Below, piece after piece: positions 9,324 through 19,293 of a DNA stretch of 64,000 nucleotides. Within the stretch, counting starts at the first letter, position 1; each line of letters begins with the position of its first letter. The translations under genes were made by a program, and so were the position numbers. Origin of the DNA: Shewanella oneidensis MR-1 (GTDB taxonomy: Bacteria > Pseudomonadota > Gammaproteobacteria > Enterobacterales > Shewanellaceae); NCBI RefSeq assembly GCF_000146165.2, contig NC_004347.2, positions 2,108,001 to 2,172,000 of the forward strand, read 5' to 3'. The notes under the pieces were generated by a model. That model saw nothing but the letters and a program-made list of their open reading frames with translations. It did no database searches and was not told the DNA's origin.

Positions 9324-9430
9324 TGGTTGAAAATGCCGCAAAACTGCGATTTATTTGTGGTTTCTGAGGCTAAAGTCGAAGCTAAAAGCCTTCTCAATGG
9401 CGGCCAGATGTGCGAAGATCGCCGGCCTAA

Positions 9431-10108
<678 letters not shown>

Positions 10109-10149
10109 GCACATTGCCTAAATTCGAGAACAAGTTCTCATATTAAGAA

Positions 10150-10176
10150 AAAGCCTGCTTAAGCAGGCTTTTTTTA
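10150..10176 (+). terminator. Rho-independent terminator after adk
   Basis: Palindrome AGCCTGCTT/AAGCAGGCT followed by seven T residues. Confidence 0.9.
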
Positions 10177-10229
10177 TATGCGACTGAATGTTAGCCTGCC
10201 GTGGTATTTGGCTGATAAAAGGTAGCACA

Positions 10230-11234
10230 TTGACTTCTCCCTCTCCTGCGTTTGGCGTGTTATTAGTAAATCTTGGTACGCCTGATGAACCCACTCCGAA
10301 AGCGGTTAAGCGATTTCTCAAGCAGTTTTTAAGTGATCCTCGGGTCGTCGATTTATCCCCTTGGTTGTGGCAACCCATTTTGCAGGGGATTATCCTGAAC
10401 ACCCGTCCTAAGAAAGTCGCTAAACTTTATCAAAGTGTGTGGACGGAGCAAGGTTCGCCGTTAATGGTGATTAGTCAGTGCCAAGCCCAAAAGTTGGCAA
10501 CGGATTTAAGCGCCACCTTTAATCAGACCATTCCGGTGGAACTGGGTATGAGCTATGGCAATCCTTCGATTGAGAGTGGCTTTGCCAAACTCAAAGCCCA
10601 AGGCGCCGAACGTATCGTGGTGCTGCCGCTGTATCCGCAGTATTCCTGCTCAACCGTCGCCAGTGTGTTTGATGCGGTAGCGCATTATTTGACTCGCGTG
10701 CGTGATATACCTGAGCTGCGTTTTAACAAGCAGTATTTCGCCCATGAAGCCTATATTGCGGCGCTGGCGCATTCGGTAAAGCGCCATTGGAAAACCCATG
10801 GTCAGGCCGAGAAGCTGATTTTATCTTTCCACGGGATCCCGCTGCGCTACGCGACCGAAGGCGACCCATACCCAGAGCAGTGCCGCACCACCGCCAAGTT
10901 ATTAGCGCAGGCCTTAGGCTTGACCGACGGACAATGGCAAGTATGTTTCCAATCCCGCTTCGGTAAAGAAGAGTGGTTGACGCCCTATGCCGATGAGTTG
11001 CTGGCGGATTTACCCCGCCAAGGCGTGAAAAGTGTCGATGTGATTTGCCCTGCCTTTGCTACCGATTGCCTTGAAACCCTAGAAGAAATCTCGATTGGCG
11101 CGAAAGAGACCTTCCTCCATGCAGGTGGCGAAGCCTATCATTTTATTCCTTGTTTGAATGATGATGAGCTACATATAGAGCTACTCAGGTTATTAGTACA
11201 AGAACAAACGCAGTCTTGGATAAGTGCAGAATGA
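10230..11234 (+). CDS. hemH: Ferrochelatase
   Basis: It inserts Fe2+ into protoporphyrin IX in the last step of heme synthesis. From TTG 10230 the protein is 334 residues; an ATG at 10188 would add 14 residues but overlaps the tail of the adk terminator and lacks a ribosome site, while GGTAG precedes the TTG. Diagnostic segments are GVLLVNLGTPD near the N-terminus, LSFHGIP (catalytic His) and CPAFATDCLETLEEI. Shewanella often carries two ferrochelatases; this is the one in the adk-gsk locus. Confidence 0.94.
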   Translation: MTSPSPAFGVLLVNLGTPDEPTPKAVKRFLKQFLSDPRVVDLSPWLWQPILQGIILNTRPKKVAKLYQSVWTEQGSPLMVISQCQAQKLATDLSATFNQTIPVELGMSYGNPSIESGFAKLKAQGAERIVVLPLYPQYSCSTVASVFDAVAHYLTRVRDIPELRFNKQYFAHEAYIAALAHSVKRHWKTHGQAEKLILSFHGIPLRYATEGDPYPEQCRTTAKLLAQALGLTDGQWQVCFQSRFGKEEWLTPYADELLADLPRQGVKSVDVICPAFATDCLETLEEISIGAKETFLHAGGEAYHFIPCLNDDELHIELLRLLVQEQTQSWISAE

Positions 11235-11290
11235 CGGTAAAAAAATCTACCGTAGAAGCCTGCACTCGACCTAGTTTCGTGCTGATTTTA

Positions 11291-11299
11291 TGGTAGAAT
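11291..11299 (+). promoter_or_regulatory. Putative extended -10 promoter for gsk
   Basis: TGG-TAGAAT forms a good extended -10 element about 130 bp upstream of gsk. No convincing -35 box was found. A hairpin ACAATGAGCG/CGCTCGTTGT follows in the leader near 11365-11386. Confidence 0.4.
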
Positions 11300-11426
11300 C
11301 TGCGCCCTTTGTGGCTCGGGAGTGGATTTTTGGTCTCTCTAGCCTAGACTCATTATTTTTAGGACACAATGAGCGCACGCTCGTTGTAATGCCCATTAGC
11401 ATGGATGCCAGGAAAAGAGAGCCACT

Positions 11427-12731
11427 ATGAAGTTTCCCGGTCAGCGTAAATCGAAACATTATTTTCCGGTCAAAACCCGAGACCCCTTGCTCGAGCAATT
11501 AACGCAGCAGCCCCAGCCCTTTGCCACTTATATCAGCGGTATCGACCAAACCTTAGTGGATATTGAAGCTAAAGTAGAAGACGAATTGCTGAGTCGTTAC
11601 GGTTTACCTAAAGGCAATTCGACGCTGATCAATGACGAGCAAGCACATACACTATATACCGAGCTGAAACAGAACGGTTTGATTAGCGATGAGTTTGCCG
11701 GCGGCACGATTGGCAATACCGTGCACAATTATTCTATTTTGGCCGACGACCGCTCAGTGCTGTTTGGGGTGATGAGCCAAAATATTGAAGTGGGCAGTTA
11801 CGCTTATCGTTATCTTTGTAACACTTCTTCTAAGGTCGATCTTAACTATCTACAACCTGTCGATGGCCCAATTGGCCGTTGTTTTACCCTGATCTCAGAT
11901 TGTGGCGAGCGCACCTTTGCGATCAGCAAAGGGGCTATGGATAAGTTAACCCCTGAATATATTGATAAAGACATAGTGCAGGGCAGTTCCGCCTTAGTAT
12001 TGACCGCCTATTTAATGCGTGCCAGCGGTGGAGACAGGATCACCGATGCAGCCATGTGTGCGATTGAATACGCAAAAGCAGCTGAAGTGCCCGTGGTATT
12101 GACCTTAGGCACGCGCTTTTTGATTGAAGAAGACCCAATTTGGTGGCAAAACTTTATTAAAGAACATGTCACCATTTTGGCGATGAATGAAGATGAAGGT
12201 GAAGCCCTAACGGGATTTCGTGATCCGCTGCTTGCCAGCGAAAAAGCCCTCGAATGGTGTGATATGGTGCTAACCACGGCAGGGCCCATCGGGCTTTATA
12301 CCGCAGGTTACACCGATGATGCCGAAAAACGCGAAACCTCTCATACGTTATTGCCTGGTGCTATTCCCGAATTTAACCGTTATGAGTTCTCGCGCCCTAA
12401 GCTCAAGAGCGACTGCGAAAATCCAATTAAAGTCTATGCCCATATTTCCCCTTACATGGGCGGACCGGAGAAAATTGGCAATACCAATGGCGCAGGTGAT
12501 GGCGCGCTGTCGGCGTTATTGCACGACTTGGCGGCAAATACCTTCCACAAGACTAATGTGCCTGGTTCGAGCAAACATAAACGCGATGGTTTATGTTATT
12601 CATCCTTCTCACAAATTTGTAAGTACGCTAACCGCGTGGCCTATGAGGTATTAGCGCAGCATAGTCCGCGTTTGTCTCGTGGGTTACCTGAGCGTGAAGA
12701 CAGCTTAGAAGAATCCTACTGGGAAAGATAA
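11427..12731 (+). CDS. gsk: Inosine-guanosine kinase
   Basis: This PfkB-family kinase phosphorylates inosine and guanosine for purine salvage. The 434-residue length equals E. coli Gsk. The ribokinase-type anion hole and catalytic base are seen in NTNGAGDGALSALLHD (about residues 353-368), and the N-terminal substrate region includes GGTIGNTVHNYS. AAAAGAGAG lies upstream of the ATG. It complements apt in salvage, though the two are 10 kb apart. Confidence 0.93.
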   Translation: MKFPGQRKSKHYFPVKTRDPLLEQLTQQPQPFATYISGIDQTLVDIEAKVEDELLSRYGLPKGNSTLINDEQAHTLYTELKQNGLISDEFAGGTIGNTVHNYSILADDRSVLFGVMSQNIEVGSYAYRYLCNTSSKVDLNYLQPVDGPIGRCFTLISDCGERTFAISKGAMDKLTPEYIDKDIVQGSSALVLTAYLMRASGGDRITDAAMCAIEYAKAAEVPVVLTLGTRFLIEEDPIWWQNFIKEHVTILAMNEDEGEALTGFRDPLLASEKALEWCDMVLTTAGPIGLYTAGYTDDAEKRETSHTLLPGAIPEFNRYEFSRPKLKSDCENPIKVYAHISPYMGGPEKIGNTNGAGDGALSALLHDLAANTFHKTNVPGSSKHKRDGLCYSSFSQICKYANRVAYEVLAQHSPRLSRGLPEREDSLEESYWER

Positions 12732-12748
12732 GCAGCACCGACCGAGTA

Positions 12749-12792
12749 AACAAGGGCAATAGCGGCAAACTGTTATTGCCCTTGTTGTTTTT
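12749..12792 (+). terminator. Rho-independent terminator after gsk
   Basis: A 13-bp stem AACAAGGGCAATA/TATTGCCCTTGTT is followed by GTTTTTA. Confidence 0.85.
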
Positions 12793-12955
12793 AGGTGCAA
12801 ACCGAATGAGCAGGTTAAGCTAGCAGGATATATGACATTTTCCCAACAATTAGCACAGTAAGGATGAATTTTTGCTACTGGCAGGCCTGAATAAATGATA
12901 ACGTTAGGCGGTTTACTGCTCCCAATAACAGCGAATATTTAAGGTGGAATTTTCG

Positions 12956-13786
12956 GTGAAAGCGCAGATCTTAAGAGAAATGAAGGTACTCAAGGCGATT
13001 GAGCCTGAGTTTGAAGTGCAGCGCCGTGTGGCGTTTATTAAAACTAAGCTCAAAGAGGCCCGCAGTAAGGCGTTGGTATTAGGGATCAGCGGTGGTGTGG
13101 ATTCGTCGACGGCGGGGCGTTTATGCCAGTTGGCCATTAATAGCCTCAATAGTGAACATCCCGAGGGCGGTTATCAGTTTATCGCGGTGCGTTTACCTTA
13201 TCAGATCCAAAAAGATGAGCATGAAGCTCAGCAAGCGTGCCAATTTATTCAGCCATCAAAATTAGTCACAGTGAATGTGCATCAAGGTGTTGATGGTGTG
13301 CACCAAGCCACCTTAAGTGCGTTTATTGACGCTGGACTGACTACGCCGGATGCCGCAAAAGTGGATTTCATTAAGGGCAATGTCAAAGCGCGGATGCGAA
13401 TGATTGCTCAGTATGAGTTAGCAGGATTAGTCGGTGGCTTAGTGGTGGGGACCGATCATAGCGCCGAAAACATTACCGGTTTTTATACTAAATGGGGCGA
13501 TGGTGCCTGCGATCTCGCGCCTTTATTTGGCCTCAATAAACGCCAAGTGCGCCAATTAGCCGCCTATCTTGGTGCTCCTGAGTCATTAGTTTACAAGGCG
13601 CCCACGGCGGATTTAGAAGATAATAAACCGCTACTCGAAGATGAAGTCGCGCTCGGGCTGACCTATGAGCAAATTGATGATTTCCTCGAAGGGAAAGTGG
13701 TTGATAAAGCGGTTGAAGAGAAACTCATCAATATCTATAAGGCAACCCAACATAAGCGCCAGCCGATCCCGACGATTTACGACTAA
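12956..13786 (+). CDS. nadE: NH3-dependent NAD+ synthetase
   Basis: It amidates nicotinic acid adenine dinucleotide to NAD+. The GTG at 12956 gives 276 residues (the usual length) with AAGGTGGA upstream; a GTG at 12944 is also in frame. The ATP-pyrophosphatase P-loop [15 protein letters not shown] lies at about residues 43-57, with family segments GNVKARMRM and [19 protein letters not shown]. There is no glutaminase domain. A terminator follows; it also serves the convergent gene at 13847. Confidence 0.95.
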   Translation: MKAQILREMKVLKAIEPEFEVQRRVAFIKTKLKEARSKALVLGISGGVDSSTAGRLCQLAINSLNSEHPEGGYQFIAVRLPYQIQKDEHEAQQACQFIQPSKLVTVNVHQGVDGVHQATLSAFIDAGLTTPDAAKVDFIKGNVKARMRMIAQYELAGLVGGLVVGTDHSAENITGFYTKWGDGACDLAPLFGLNKRQVRQLAAYLGAPESLVYKAPTADLEDNKPLLEDEVALGLTYEQIDDFLEGKVVDKAVEEKLINIYKATQHKRQPIPTIYD

Positions 13787-13805
13787 CCTTGCTCGGTTTG
13801 CCATA

Positions 13806-13836
13806 AAAGCACTCGGCCTATTCGGGTGCTTTTTTA
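13806..13836 (+). terminator. Terminator between convergent nadE and a hypothetical gene
   Basis: Stem AAAGCAC..CG/CG..GTGCTTT followed by a T run on the + strand and preceded by A residues, so it can act in both directions. Confidence 0.75.
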
Positions 13837-13846
13837 TGGGATTTTA

Positions 13847-14371
13847 TCAAGCAGATACGTTTTTTGTATGCGAGCGTGTAAGCGCAATCAAGGCGTTCGA
13901 GTATTGGCGATAGTCGAGGTAGGGCGTGAGCAGCACTTGTTCCTTCTGTACTGAGGAGGTTTGCATTATCTCAGTGACGTCTTGCAGCTTACCCTGTAAC
14001 TCATGCAGCAGCGGTTGATGGGCAGTTTGTCGGTTTGATAATGGTGTATTGAACTGCTCAGCACTCAATCCCAAAGGCTTTGCAGCAGCTTGCCCACATA
14101 CAATGTGAATGCTGGCATGGGGCGATAGGGCATTAGCACCTATCAAGAGCATTTCGTGTTTTTTGAGTAATAAATGGTCGCGGTAGTGACGCCAATCTTC
14201 CCCGTTAGTACAGATTTTTGCCATGATAGTAAAAATCTTACGCCAATGATTGCCATTTAAGACGATGAGTTCCGCAATTGCGTTGTCCCGTTGGCAATGC
14301 CAATTTTCGGGGCGTTCAGGGGCATTGGGAAGATAAAATGCATAGGTCGCAATGGTTGGGCCAAGGTGCAT
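13847..14371 (-). CDS. Conserved hypothetical protein (possibly DUF6942)
   Basis: The 174-residue protein begins MHLGPTIATYAFYLPNAPE and contains an HWRKIFTIMAKI segment. No signal peptide, membrane span or catalytic motif is evident. It resembles a Shewanella conserved family that I tentatively place as DUF6942. It is convergent with nadE and divergent from the hydrolase at 14533. Its function is unknown. Confidence 0.6.
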   Translation of the reverse strand: MHLGPTIATYAFYLPNAPERPENWHCQRDNAIAELIVLNGNHWRKIFTIMAKICTNGEDWRHYRDHLLLKKHEMLLIGANALSPHASIHIVCGQAAAKPLGLSAEQFNTPLSNRQTAHQPLLHELQGKLQDVTEIMQTSSVQKEQVLLTPYLDYRQYSNALIALTRSHTKNVSA

Positions 14372-14532
14372 AGGGGGATCGCTGTTAAGAACACTGGATG
14401 GATCTTAACGTGTAATCCATTACTGCCGAAGCTAAATTCTCTCAATAATAAATCTTCAGTGGAACGTTGAGGTTTATTTTTATCTAACCATATAATCTGC
14501 ATGCATATTTTTATCGGAACCATAGGGCAGCA

Positions 14533-16008
14533 ATGAAAGCCATTATCATAGGCTCAACTAAACATTTATTTTTCGCTGCCTTTTATGGCTGTTTAGGGAT
14601 TGCGATCGCCTTATTGATTAGTGGGATACATTTTCTTAATGCTAAACCTGATCTCTCCCTTTGGCACACGACAGAGCTAAAACACGAATTTCACTACAAT
14701 ACTAAACTCGATAACTTTAGTGATTACATCGCCTTAGAAGATAAACTTTTTACAGAGGTCGACAGCAAAGTACTCAAAAAAGTGTCGGAGGCAGATGCCT
14801 CACCCGTCAATCGTTATGTTAAAAACAGCCTTGCCGATCCCGCGAGATGGCCACAAAACTGGAATCGCAGTTTTGAATGGCCCAAAGCCAATGCGCCCTT
14901 TGGCGTTTTGCTACTCCATGGCATGTCTGATTCGCCCTATGCCATGTCTAATGTGGCGACACATTTTAAGGGCAAAGCCCATGTGCTGGGCTTGAGACTC
15001 TCAGGACACGGAACGCTGCCCAGCGGCCTTACGGGGCTTTATTGGCAGGATTTAGCCGCAGCGGTTAATTTGGCTACGGCGCATATGAAACAAGAACTTC
15101 AAGGTAAGCCGCTATTTGTTATTGGCTTTTCAACTGGGGCGGCGCTGGCACTTAACCATGAGCTTGAACTGATTAATCAAGATAAAGCGCCTGACTATGT
15201 AGGGATGATCTTTATGTCGCCCGCGATTGGCCTTGCGCCCATTGCCGCAGCGGCGCGCTGGCAAAGTTGGATAGGACGTCTGCTCGACTTAGACAAGCTG
15301 CAATGGAATAGTATTCAGATGGAATATGATCCCTTTAAGTACATGTCTTTTGCCGTCAACGCAGGGGATGTCGTTTACCAATTGGCGTTACGTAATCAGA
15401 GTTTGTTAAGCGGGTTAACGCCTTTACAGCGTGAACAGATTCCAGCCATCTTAGCTTTTCAATCCGTAGCAGATGCGACAGTATCGAGCGCGGCAGTTGT
15501 GAGTTTGCTGTATCAAGCCTTACCTCAAAAGGGCCATGAATTAGTGCTTTTCGATATGAACCGTAGCATCTTCAACAGTAAGTTAATTGCAAATGATCCA
15601 CTACCCGCCTTGTTACCGCAGTCCACTGACAGCATTCACTACCGCGGAACTTTGGTTGAAAATATTGATAGCGAAACGACTCAGGTTCAAGCGCGGGAAT
15701 TTGGACTTATGCCACAGGATCAAACCTTACCTCAGGCCGAAACACTCCCGCTCCATTGGCCTATGGATGTTTACTCACTTTCCCATGTTGCGCTACCCTT
15801 TGCAGAAAATGATGGCCTATATGGCATGGCAAACCATCAAAAACTCACCCGAATACAGATAGGCGCGGCCGCTTCCCGAGGGGAGCGAGGTGTTTATAGT
15901 GTGCCGGCTTCAGAAATGTTACGTCAAAAATGGAATCCCTTTTTCCCTTATATGATGGCTCGAATTGACCAATATCGTATTGCACATATGCCGAGTGAGG
16001 CACGCTGA
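14533..16008 (+). CDS. Membrane-anchored alpha/beta hydrolase
   Basis: The 491-residue protein has an N-terminal membrane span (about residues 12-32) that probably leaves the catalytic domain outside the cytoplasm. The core shows an oxyanion-hole strand LLLHGMSDSPYAM (about 126-138) and the nucleophile elbow GFSTG with Ser200. The late SHVALPF probably supplies the catalytic His. The C-terminal 60 residues look family-specific. The substrate is not predictable; carboxylesterase or lysophospholipase-like activity is plausible. Confidence 0.75.
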   Translation: MKAIIIGSTKHLFFAAFYGCLGIAIALLISGIHFLNAKPDLSLWHTTELKHEFHYNTKLDNFSDYIALEDKLFTEVDSKVLKKVSEADASPVNRYVKNSLADPARWPQNWNRSFEWPKANAPFGVLLLHGMSDSPYAMSNVATHFKGKAHVLGLRLSGHGTLPSGLTGLYWQDLAAAVNLATAHMKQELQGKPLFVIGFSTGAALALNHELELINQDKAPDYVGMIFMSPAIGLAPIAAAARWQSWIGRLLDLDKLQWNSIQMEYDPFKYMSFAVNAGDVVYQLALRNQSLLSGLTPLQREQIPAILAFQSVADATVSSAAVVSLLYQALPQKGHELVLFDMNRSIFNSKLIANDPLPALLPQSTDSIHYRGTLVENIDSETTQVQAREFGLMPQDQTLPQAETLPLHWPMDVYSLSHVALPFAENDGLYGMANHQKLTRIQIGAAASRGERGVYSVPASEMLRQKWNPFFPYMMARIDQYRIAHMPSEAR

Positions 16009-16196
16009 CAGGTATAAAAGTTTGAAAATGTAGTCATTCAGGCCAGAAACTAAGCAGTTGATCAAACAGAGTTCACTAAGCACTTGCGTTGATTGAATCC
16101 AATTGCTAAAGTCTGCGTCACTTAAGGTGAACCCCACGCGATAGCATCTTAAGTAACAAGTGTTTAAGCTCATTAAAATGGTAAACACTAAAAACT

Positions 16197-16273
16197 CGGT
16201 ATGTAGCGCAGCCCGGTAGCGCACTGTCATGGGGTGTCAGGGGTCGGAGGTTCGAATCCTCTCATACCGACCA
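16197..16273 (+). tRNA. tRNA-Pro (anticodon GGG)
   Basis: A complete 77-nt cloverleaf includes an encoded CCA. The acceptor stem is CGGTATG/CATACCG, the D arm is GCGCAGCCCGGTAGCGC, the anticodon loop ATGGGGT has anticodon GGG at 16231-16233, and the T arm is GGAGG-TTCGAAT-CCTCT. The same T:T mismatch in the anticodon stem is seen in E. coli proL. A terminator follows, and accessory DNA begins about 75 bp downstream. Confidence 0.95.
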
Positions 16274-16287
16274 AATTCATAAACAAT

Positions 16288-16322
16288 AAAGCCTGCAATC
16301 TTAATCAGTTGCGGGCTTTTTT
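16288..16322 (+). terminator. Terminator after tRNA-Pro
   Basis: Stem GCCTGCAA/TTGCGGGC (one G-T pair), loop of about 10 nt, then TTTTTT. Confidence 0.8.
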
Positions 16323-16413
16323 GTGTCTGCTTGTTTATGCAAGGGTTGTTCTGGTCTAATCCCATCGGACACTTAATTTTGAGACAGTATGGTCAATAAA
16401 TTAAGAGGTCTAT

Positions 16414-16704
16414 ATGAGTCTGAAAAAATCACATAAGAGTTATCCGCAGGCATTTAAAGATGAAGCCGTCTTGATGGTGCTGGAGCAAGGTTATAGCGTT
16501 GCCGATGCGGCAAAGTCTCTTGGAGTTAGCACGAGCCTGCTTTACAACTGGAAGGAAAAACACGAAGCCCTGCAACAAGGCATCACCTTAGAAGAGTCTG
16601 AGCGTGATGAGTTGAAGCGATTGCGTAGAGAAAACAAAGAATTACGCATGGAAAAAGAAATTCTAAAAAAGGCAAGCGCCTTCTTTGCGAGAGAAATGAA
16701 GTAA
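16414..16704 (+). CDS. IS3-family transposase OrfA (copy 1)
   Basis: The 96-residue protein has a helix-turn-helix (FKDEAVLMVLEQGYSVADAA...TSLLYNWKEKH) followed by a leucine-zipper-like coiled coil (ERDELKRLRRENKELRMEKEIL). It binds the IS ends. The slippery A6G sits in the codons for ILKK, so a fraction of ribosomes should continue into OrfB to make the OrfAB transposase. Confidence 0.92.
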   Translation: MSLKKSHKSYPQAFKDEAVLMVLEQGYSVADAAKSLGVSTSLLYNWKEKHEALQQGITLEESERDELKRLRRENKELRMEKEILKKASAFFAREMK

Positions 16705-16763
16705 GATTTCGTTTCATCAAACTGCAATCTCACCTGTTTCCCATAACACTGTTATGTCGAGTA

Positions 16764-17573
16764 ATGAGTGTCAGTAAGTCAGGCTATTACGATTGGCATA
16801 AACGCCCTGCAAACGTGATAAGCGTTGAAACACTGAAGCTTTATCGCCTTGTTCGACAGCTATTTAAGCAAAGTCGAGGCAGCTTAGGGAATCGTGAAAT
16901 GGTGAAGAAATTGCGCAAGGAAGGCTACCAGGTTGGTCGCTATCTCGTTCGTAAAATTATGCACCGCCTTCGACTCAAAGCAACCCAGCGATGTGCTTAC
17001 AAGGTGACGACACAGCGAAAACACTCAGATGCAGTGGCTGATAACCTGTTAAACATGAACTTTAATCCAGTATCGGCTAATCAGGTCTGGGCGGGTGACG
17101 TGACCTATTTAAAGACGGGTGAAGGCTGGATGTACTTAGCTGTGGTGATGGATTTATATTCACGCCGGATTGTGGGATGGCGCATAGACAAACGCATGAC
17201 CACAGATTTGATATCCAAGGCATTAATAAAAGCCTACAACCTGCGACAACCAGCGCGAGGGCTGGTATTTCACAGTGACCGAGGCTCGCAATATACCAGT
17301 AAACAATTCGGTAGGCTGCTATCGAGCTATGGTATCCGAGCCAGCATGGGTGATGTGGGTGCGTGTTGGGATAATGCCGTTGTTGAGCGATTCTTTGGTA
17401 GCTTGAAACACGATTGGATTTTTAAAGTTGCTCAACCAACAAGGGAGTTTATGAAGCAAGATGTGACGGCTTACATCAAATATTACAACTTGGAGCGACT
17501 TCATTCTGCTAATAACGATCTGTCACCTGTAGAGTTTGAGAATTCTCAAGTAAAAGTGTCCAGTTTGGGTTGA
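16764..17573 (+). CDS. IS3-family transposase OrfB (copy 1)
   Basis: The 269-residue rve-type integrase core has its DDE residues visible: Asp in WAGDVTYL, Asp in FHSDRGSQYTS, Glu in NAVVERFFGSLKHDW. An HTH_21-type N-terminal region precedes the core. It is normally expressed as an OrfAB fusion by -1 frameshifting; the frame upstream of this ATG is open back to the orfA slippery site. Confidence 0.92.
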   Translation: MSVSKSGYYDWHKRPANVISVETLKLYRLVRQLFKQSRGSLGNREMVKKLRKEGYQVGRYLVRKIMHRLRLKATQRCAYKVTTQRKHSDAVADNLLNMNFNPVSANQVWAGDVTYLKTGEGWMYLAVVMDLYSRRIVGWRIDKRMTTDLISKALIKAYNLRQPARGLVFHSDRGSQYTSKQFGRLLSSYGIRASMGDVGACWDNAVVERFFGSLKHDWIFKVAQPTREFMKQDVTAYIKYYNLERLHSANNDLSPVEFENSQVKVSSLG

Positions 17574-17646
17574 CCAGTACAGGTGGACTAACGGGGGACT
17601 AACGGAATTCAAAAATTCTTTTTCCTATTAGTGCTTTGCCTTAGTT

Positions 17647-17814
17647 TTACTTATGGCTGAATTTAATCTCAGCGTGTGGAACTTCGGTCCATTGCAGGTG
17701 ATCCCGCACATAGATTTTGGTGGACTTGGCATCGGTGTGAGCCATCCGACCTTGAGGGTCAACACCCATATCAGAAAACAATCTGGCAGATAGCGCGCGG
17801 ATCTCATGGAAGGG
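17647..17814 (-). pseudogene. C-terminal remnant of a phage-type tyrosine integrase
   Basis: Read on the minus strand, the frame gives FHEIRALSARLFSDMGVD, then MAHTDAKSTKIYVRDH and ends ...EIKFSHK-stop at 17647-17649. HEIR supplies the HxxR residues and KIYV the catalytic Tyr of an island/P2-type integrase. Upstream of about 17814 the frame meets a stop, so only about 55 C-terminal residues survive. It lies 1.4 kb from the tRNA-Pro 3' end, a common integration target; IS copy 1 later inserted between them. Confidence 0.75.
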
Positions 17815-17915
17815 TCATGTCTGCATAAAAGTCTCTTTCAAAATAAGACCTTCACCAGTACAAATTCTCAATCCGCTATTTGCATAATAAAGTGTCAACA
17901 ACCAGCATCGGGCTT

Positions 17916-17971
17916 GTTCAACACTTGGGATAAGGTCGCGGCTACGCACGGCCTATCCTTATTTGTTATAT
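17916..17971 (-). other. attC-like recombination site (cassette end)
   Basis: On the minus strand it runs from ATATAAC (17971-17965) to GTTGAAC (17922-17916), the latter fitting the R' core GTTRRRY. Inner arms AAGGATAGG and CCTTATCC can pair with one extrahelical base, as in attC folds. It lies directly 3' of the cassette gene at 17974-18576, where a cassette's own attC should be. Confidence 0.55.
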
Positions 17972-17973
17972 GC

Positions 17974-18576
17974 TTAATGTTCGATACATACCCGAAGTTT
18001 CGCTATTTCAAAAGAGAATATAAAGCCAAACGTTGCTAGCAAGCCTATGCATTTGGCTTTTTCATCTTCGCAGTCTTTGAAACTTGCGTGCATGTCAGGT
18101 CGCCGCTTCTTAACATACGAATCTACTTGCTTGAGCGAACCATAACCAAATAGAGGCTGTGTGATGTCGTGAGCCATTGAGTTTCGGATGCTCTTTATTT
18201 CGTTTAGCGGCTGGAGCAGTAACCGATACTCTTCAATATTTTCATCTTCTTCTGGCTCATACTGTTTCAAGAAGTCTTTGAAAACATCGATTTTTTCACC
18301 AAGCATTCTATTTTCAATGGAGTCATCAATAATTGCTAAAAGGTTCAGCATCTTGTGCTCTATAAGAAGCACGATGGTGAAGAACATGCCTATAAGCTGG
18401 TAGTCATCTTTTTCTTTGTTTCTAGCCCACTCATTGCCTTGGACTGTAAATTCAATAAGACGCTGATTGTTTTCTTCAGGCGTACCTGGGCTCTTGTACT
18501 GAATTTTCTTGTACTGTCTTTCTGGTTTCTTTCTTTTATAGTAACCAAATTTATTCAGGATTTTTTCCAATTTCAC
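17974..18576 (-). CDS. Integron cassette protein with a HEPN-like RNxxAH motif
   Basis: The GTG at 18576, just after a core-like site, gives 200 residues; the longer frame to 18735 runs back through an attC-like hairpin and is not credible. The protein is mostly helical with Lys/Arg-rich N-terminus (YYKRKKPERQYKK), a hydrophobic helix (GMFFTIVLLIEHKMLNLLAI), an acidic stretch, and IRNSMAHD, which fits the Rx4-6H motif of HEPN domains. HEPN proteins are often RNases in toxin-antitoxin or anti-phage systems; that role is an inference. The direction matches the other cassettes. Confidence 0.6.
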   Translation of the reverse strand: MKLEKILNKFGYYKRKKPERQYKKIQYKSPGTPEENNQRLIEFTVQGNEWARNKEKDDYQLIGMFFTIVLLIEHKMLNLLAIIDDSIENRMLGEKIDVFKDFLKQYEPEEDENIEEYRLLLQPLNEIKSIRNSMAHDITQPLFGYGSLKQVDSYVKKRRPDMHASFKDCEDEKAKCIGLLATFGFIFSFEIAKLRVCIEH

Positions 18577-18585
18577 TCCGATGGC

Positions 18586-18714
18586 ATATAACGCTAAGTT
18601 CAGCGGCAGTTTGTAAGTTGTGCGTTGTGGAATACTTTTGCGAAGCAAAACCACAAAAGCGCAACTTACAAACTGTCCAGTGGAGGCGAAGCCGTAACGA
18701 TGCTGCAACGCCTT
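18586..18714. other. Large attC-like hairpin, interrupted by a group II intron
   Basis: It starts with ATATAAC (18586-18592), the same core as at 17965. It contains a near-perfect cruciform: CAGTTTGTAAGTTG (18607-18620) pairs with CAACTTACAAACTG (18662-18675), with inner stems TTGTGG/CCACAA and TTTTGC/GCAAAA. The right-hand arm runs straight into the intron start at 18715, so the distal core site is not next to it any more. Confidence 0.55.
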
Positions 18715-19293
18715 GTGTACGCCCAGCATGGGCATGAACTAATGAGGTGAAAGTCCTCTGTAGGAAGGTCGCCGTTCAATAACATCCTGTTATTAAACGT
18801 TAACTACTAGCGAATGGCAAGGGCTTATCCGCGAGGATTGGTTTAAAGGAAGCCGCTAGCAAATTTGCGAGCTGATGAACAAGAACATCATATGAGGCGT
18901 AGGCTAGAGGTGAGTTGGCACAAGACGACGAAACCAGGTGATCTAATGGCCACCGTAAATGATGCAGCAGTGCAAAGAAAGTTCATGTTCTTATCTGGGG
19001 AGATCTGCTTAACACGCGATCGGTCATTAACCAGTTAGGCTCTGGTTTATAAGTGCCTTGGCTTTTCAGTGTCATCGACTGAAAAGAGCGAACCAGATGA
19101 AAACCGATAGCGCATGACGGGGCAACTCGGCATGTGATTAAGCAGAAGTCAGCAGACGGCATAGTAGCCCAACGCCCATCGTAATGGATGGGACATGGTG
19201 AAGGCCTGAACATTTAGAAGAAGGAGGAGTCTTGTCAAACTTGTTGATACCCACGGTAATCCTCCCATTTTTAACCGAAGTTAAAAGTAGAGT

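Larger units (their letters stand above)
16347..17581 (+). mobile_element. IS3-family element, copy 1 of 3 (1235 bp)
   Basis: The ends are TGTTCTGGTCTAATCCC and, inverted, TGTACTGGTCAACCC. A 3-bp target duplication GGT flanks it (16344-16346 and 17582-17584). It contains orfA and orfB joined by a -1 slippery site A AAA AAG at 16665-16671; from there the -1 frame is open into orfB. The encoded proteins are identical in all three copies in this window, which implies recent spread. Confidence 0.93.

Noticed and set aside
17974..18735. Longer 253-residue version of the HEPN-like gene
   Set aside because: The first 53 residues are read from an attC-like hairpin and intron sequence; the GTG at 18576 fits the cassette boundary.
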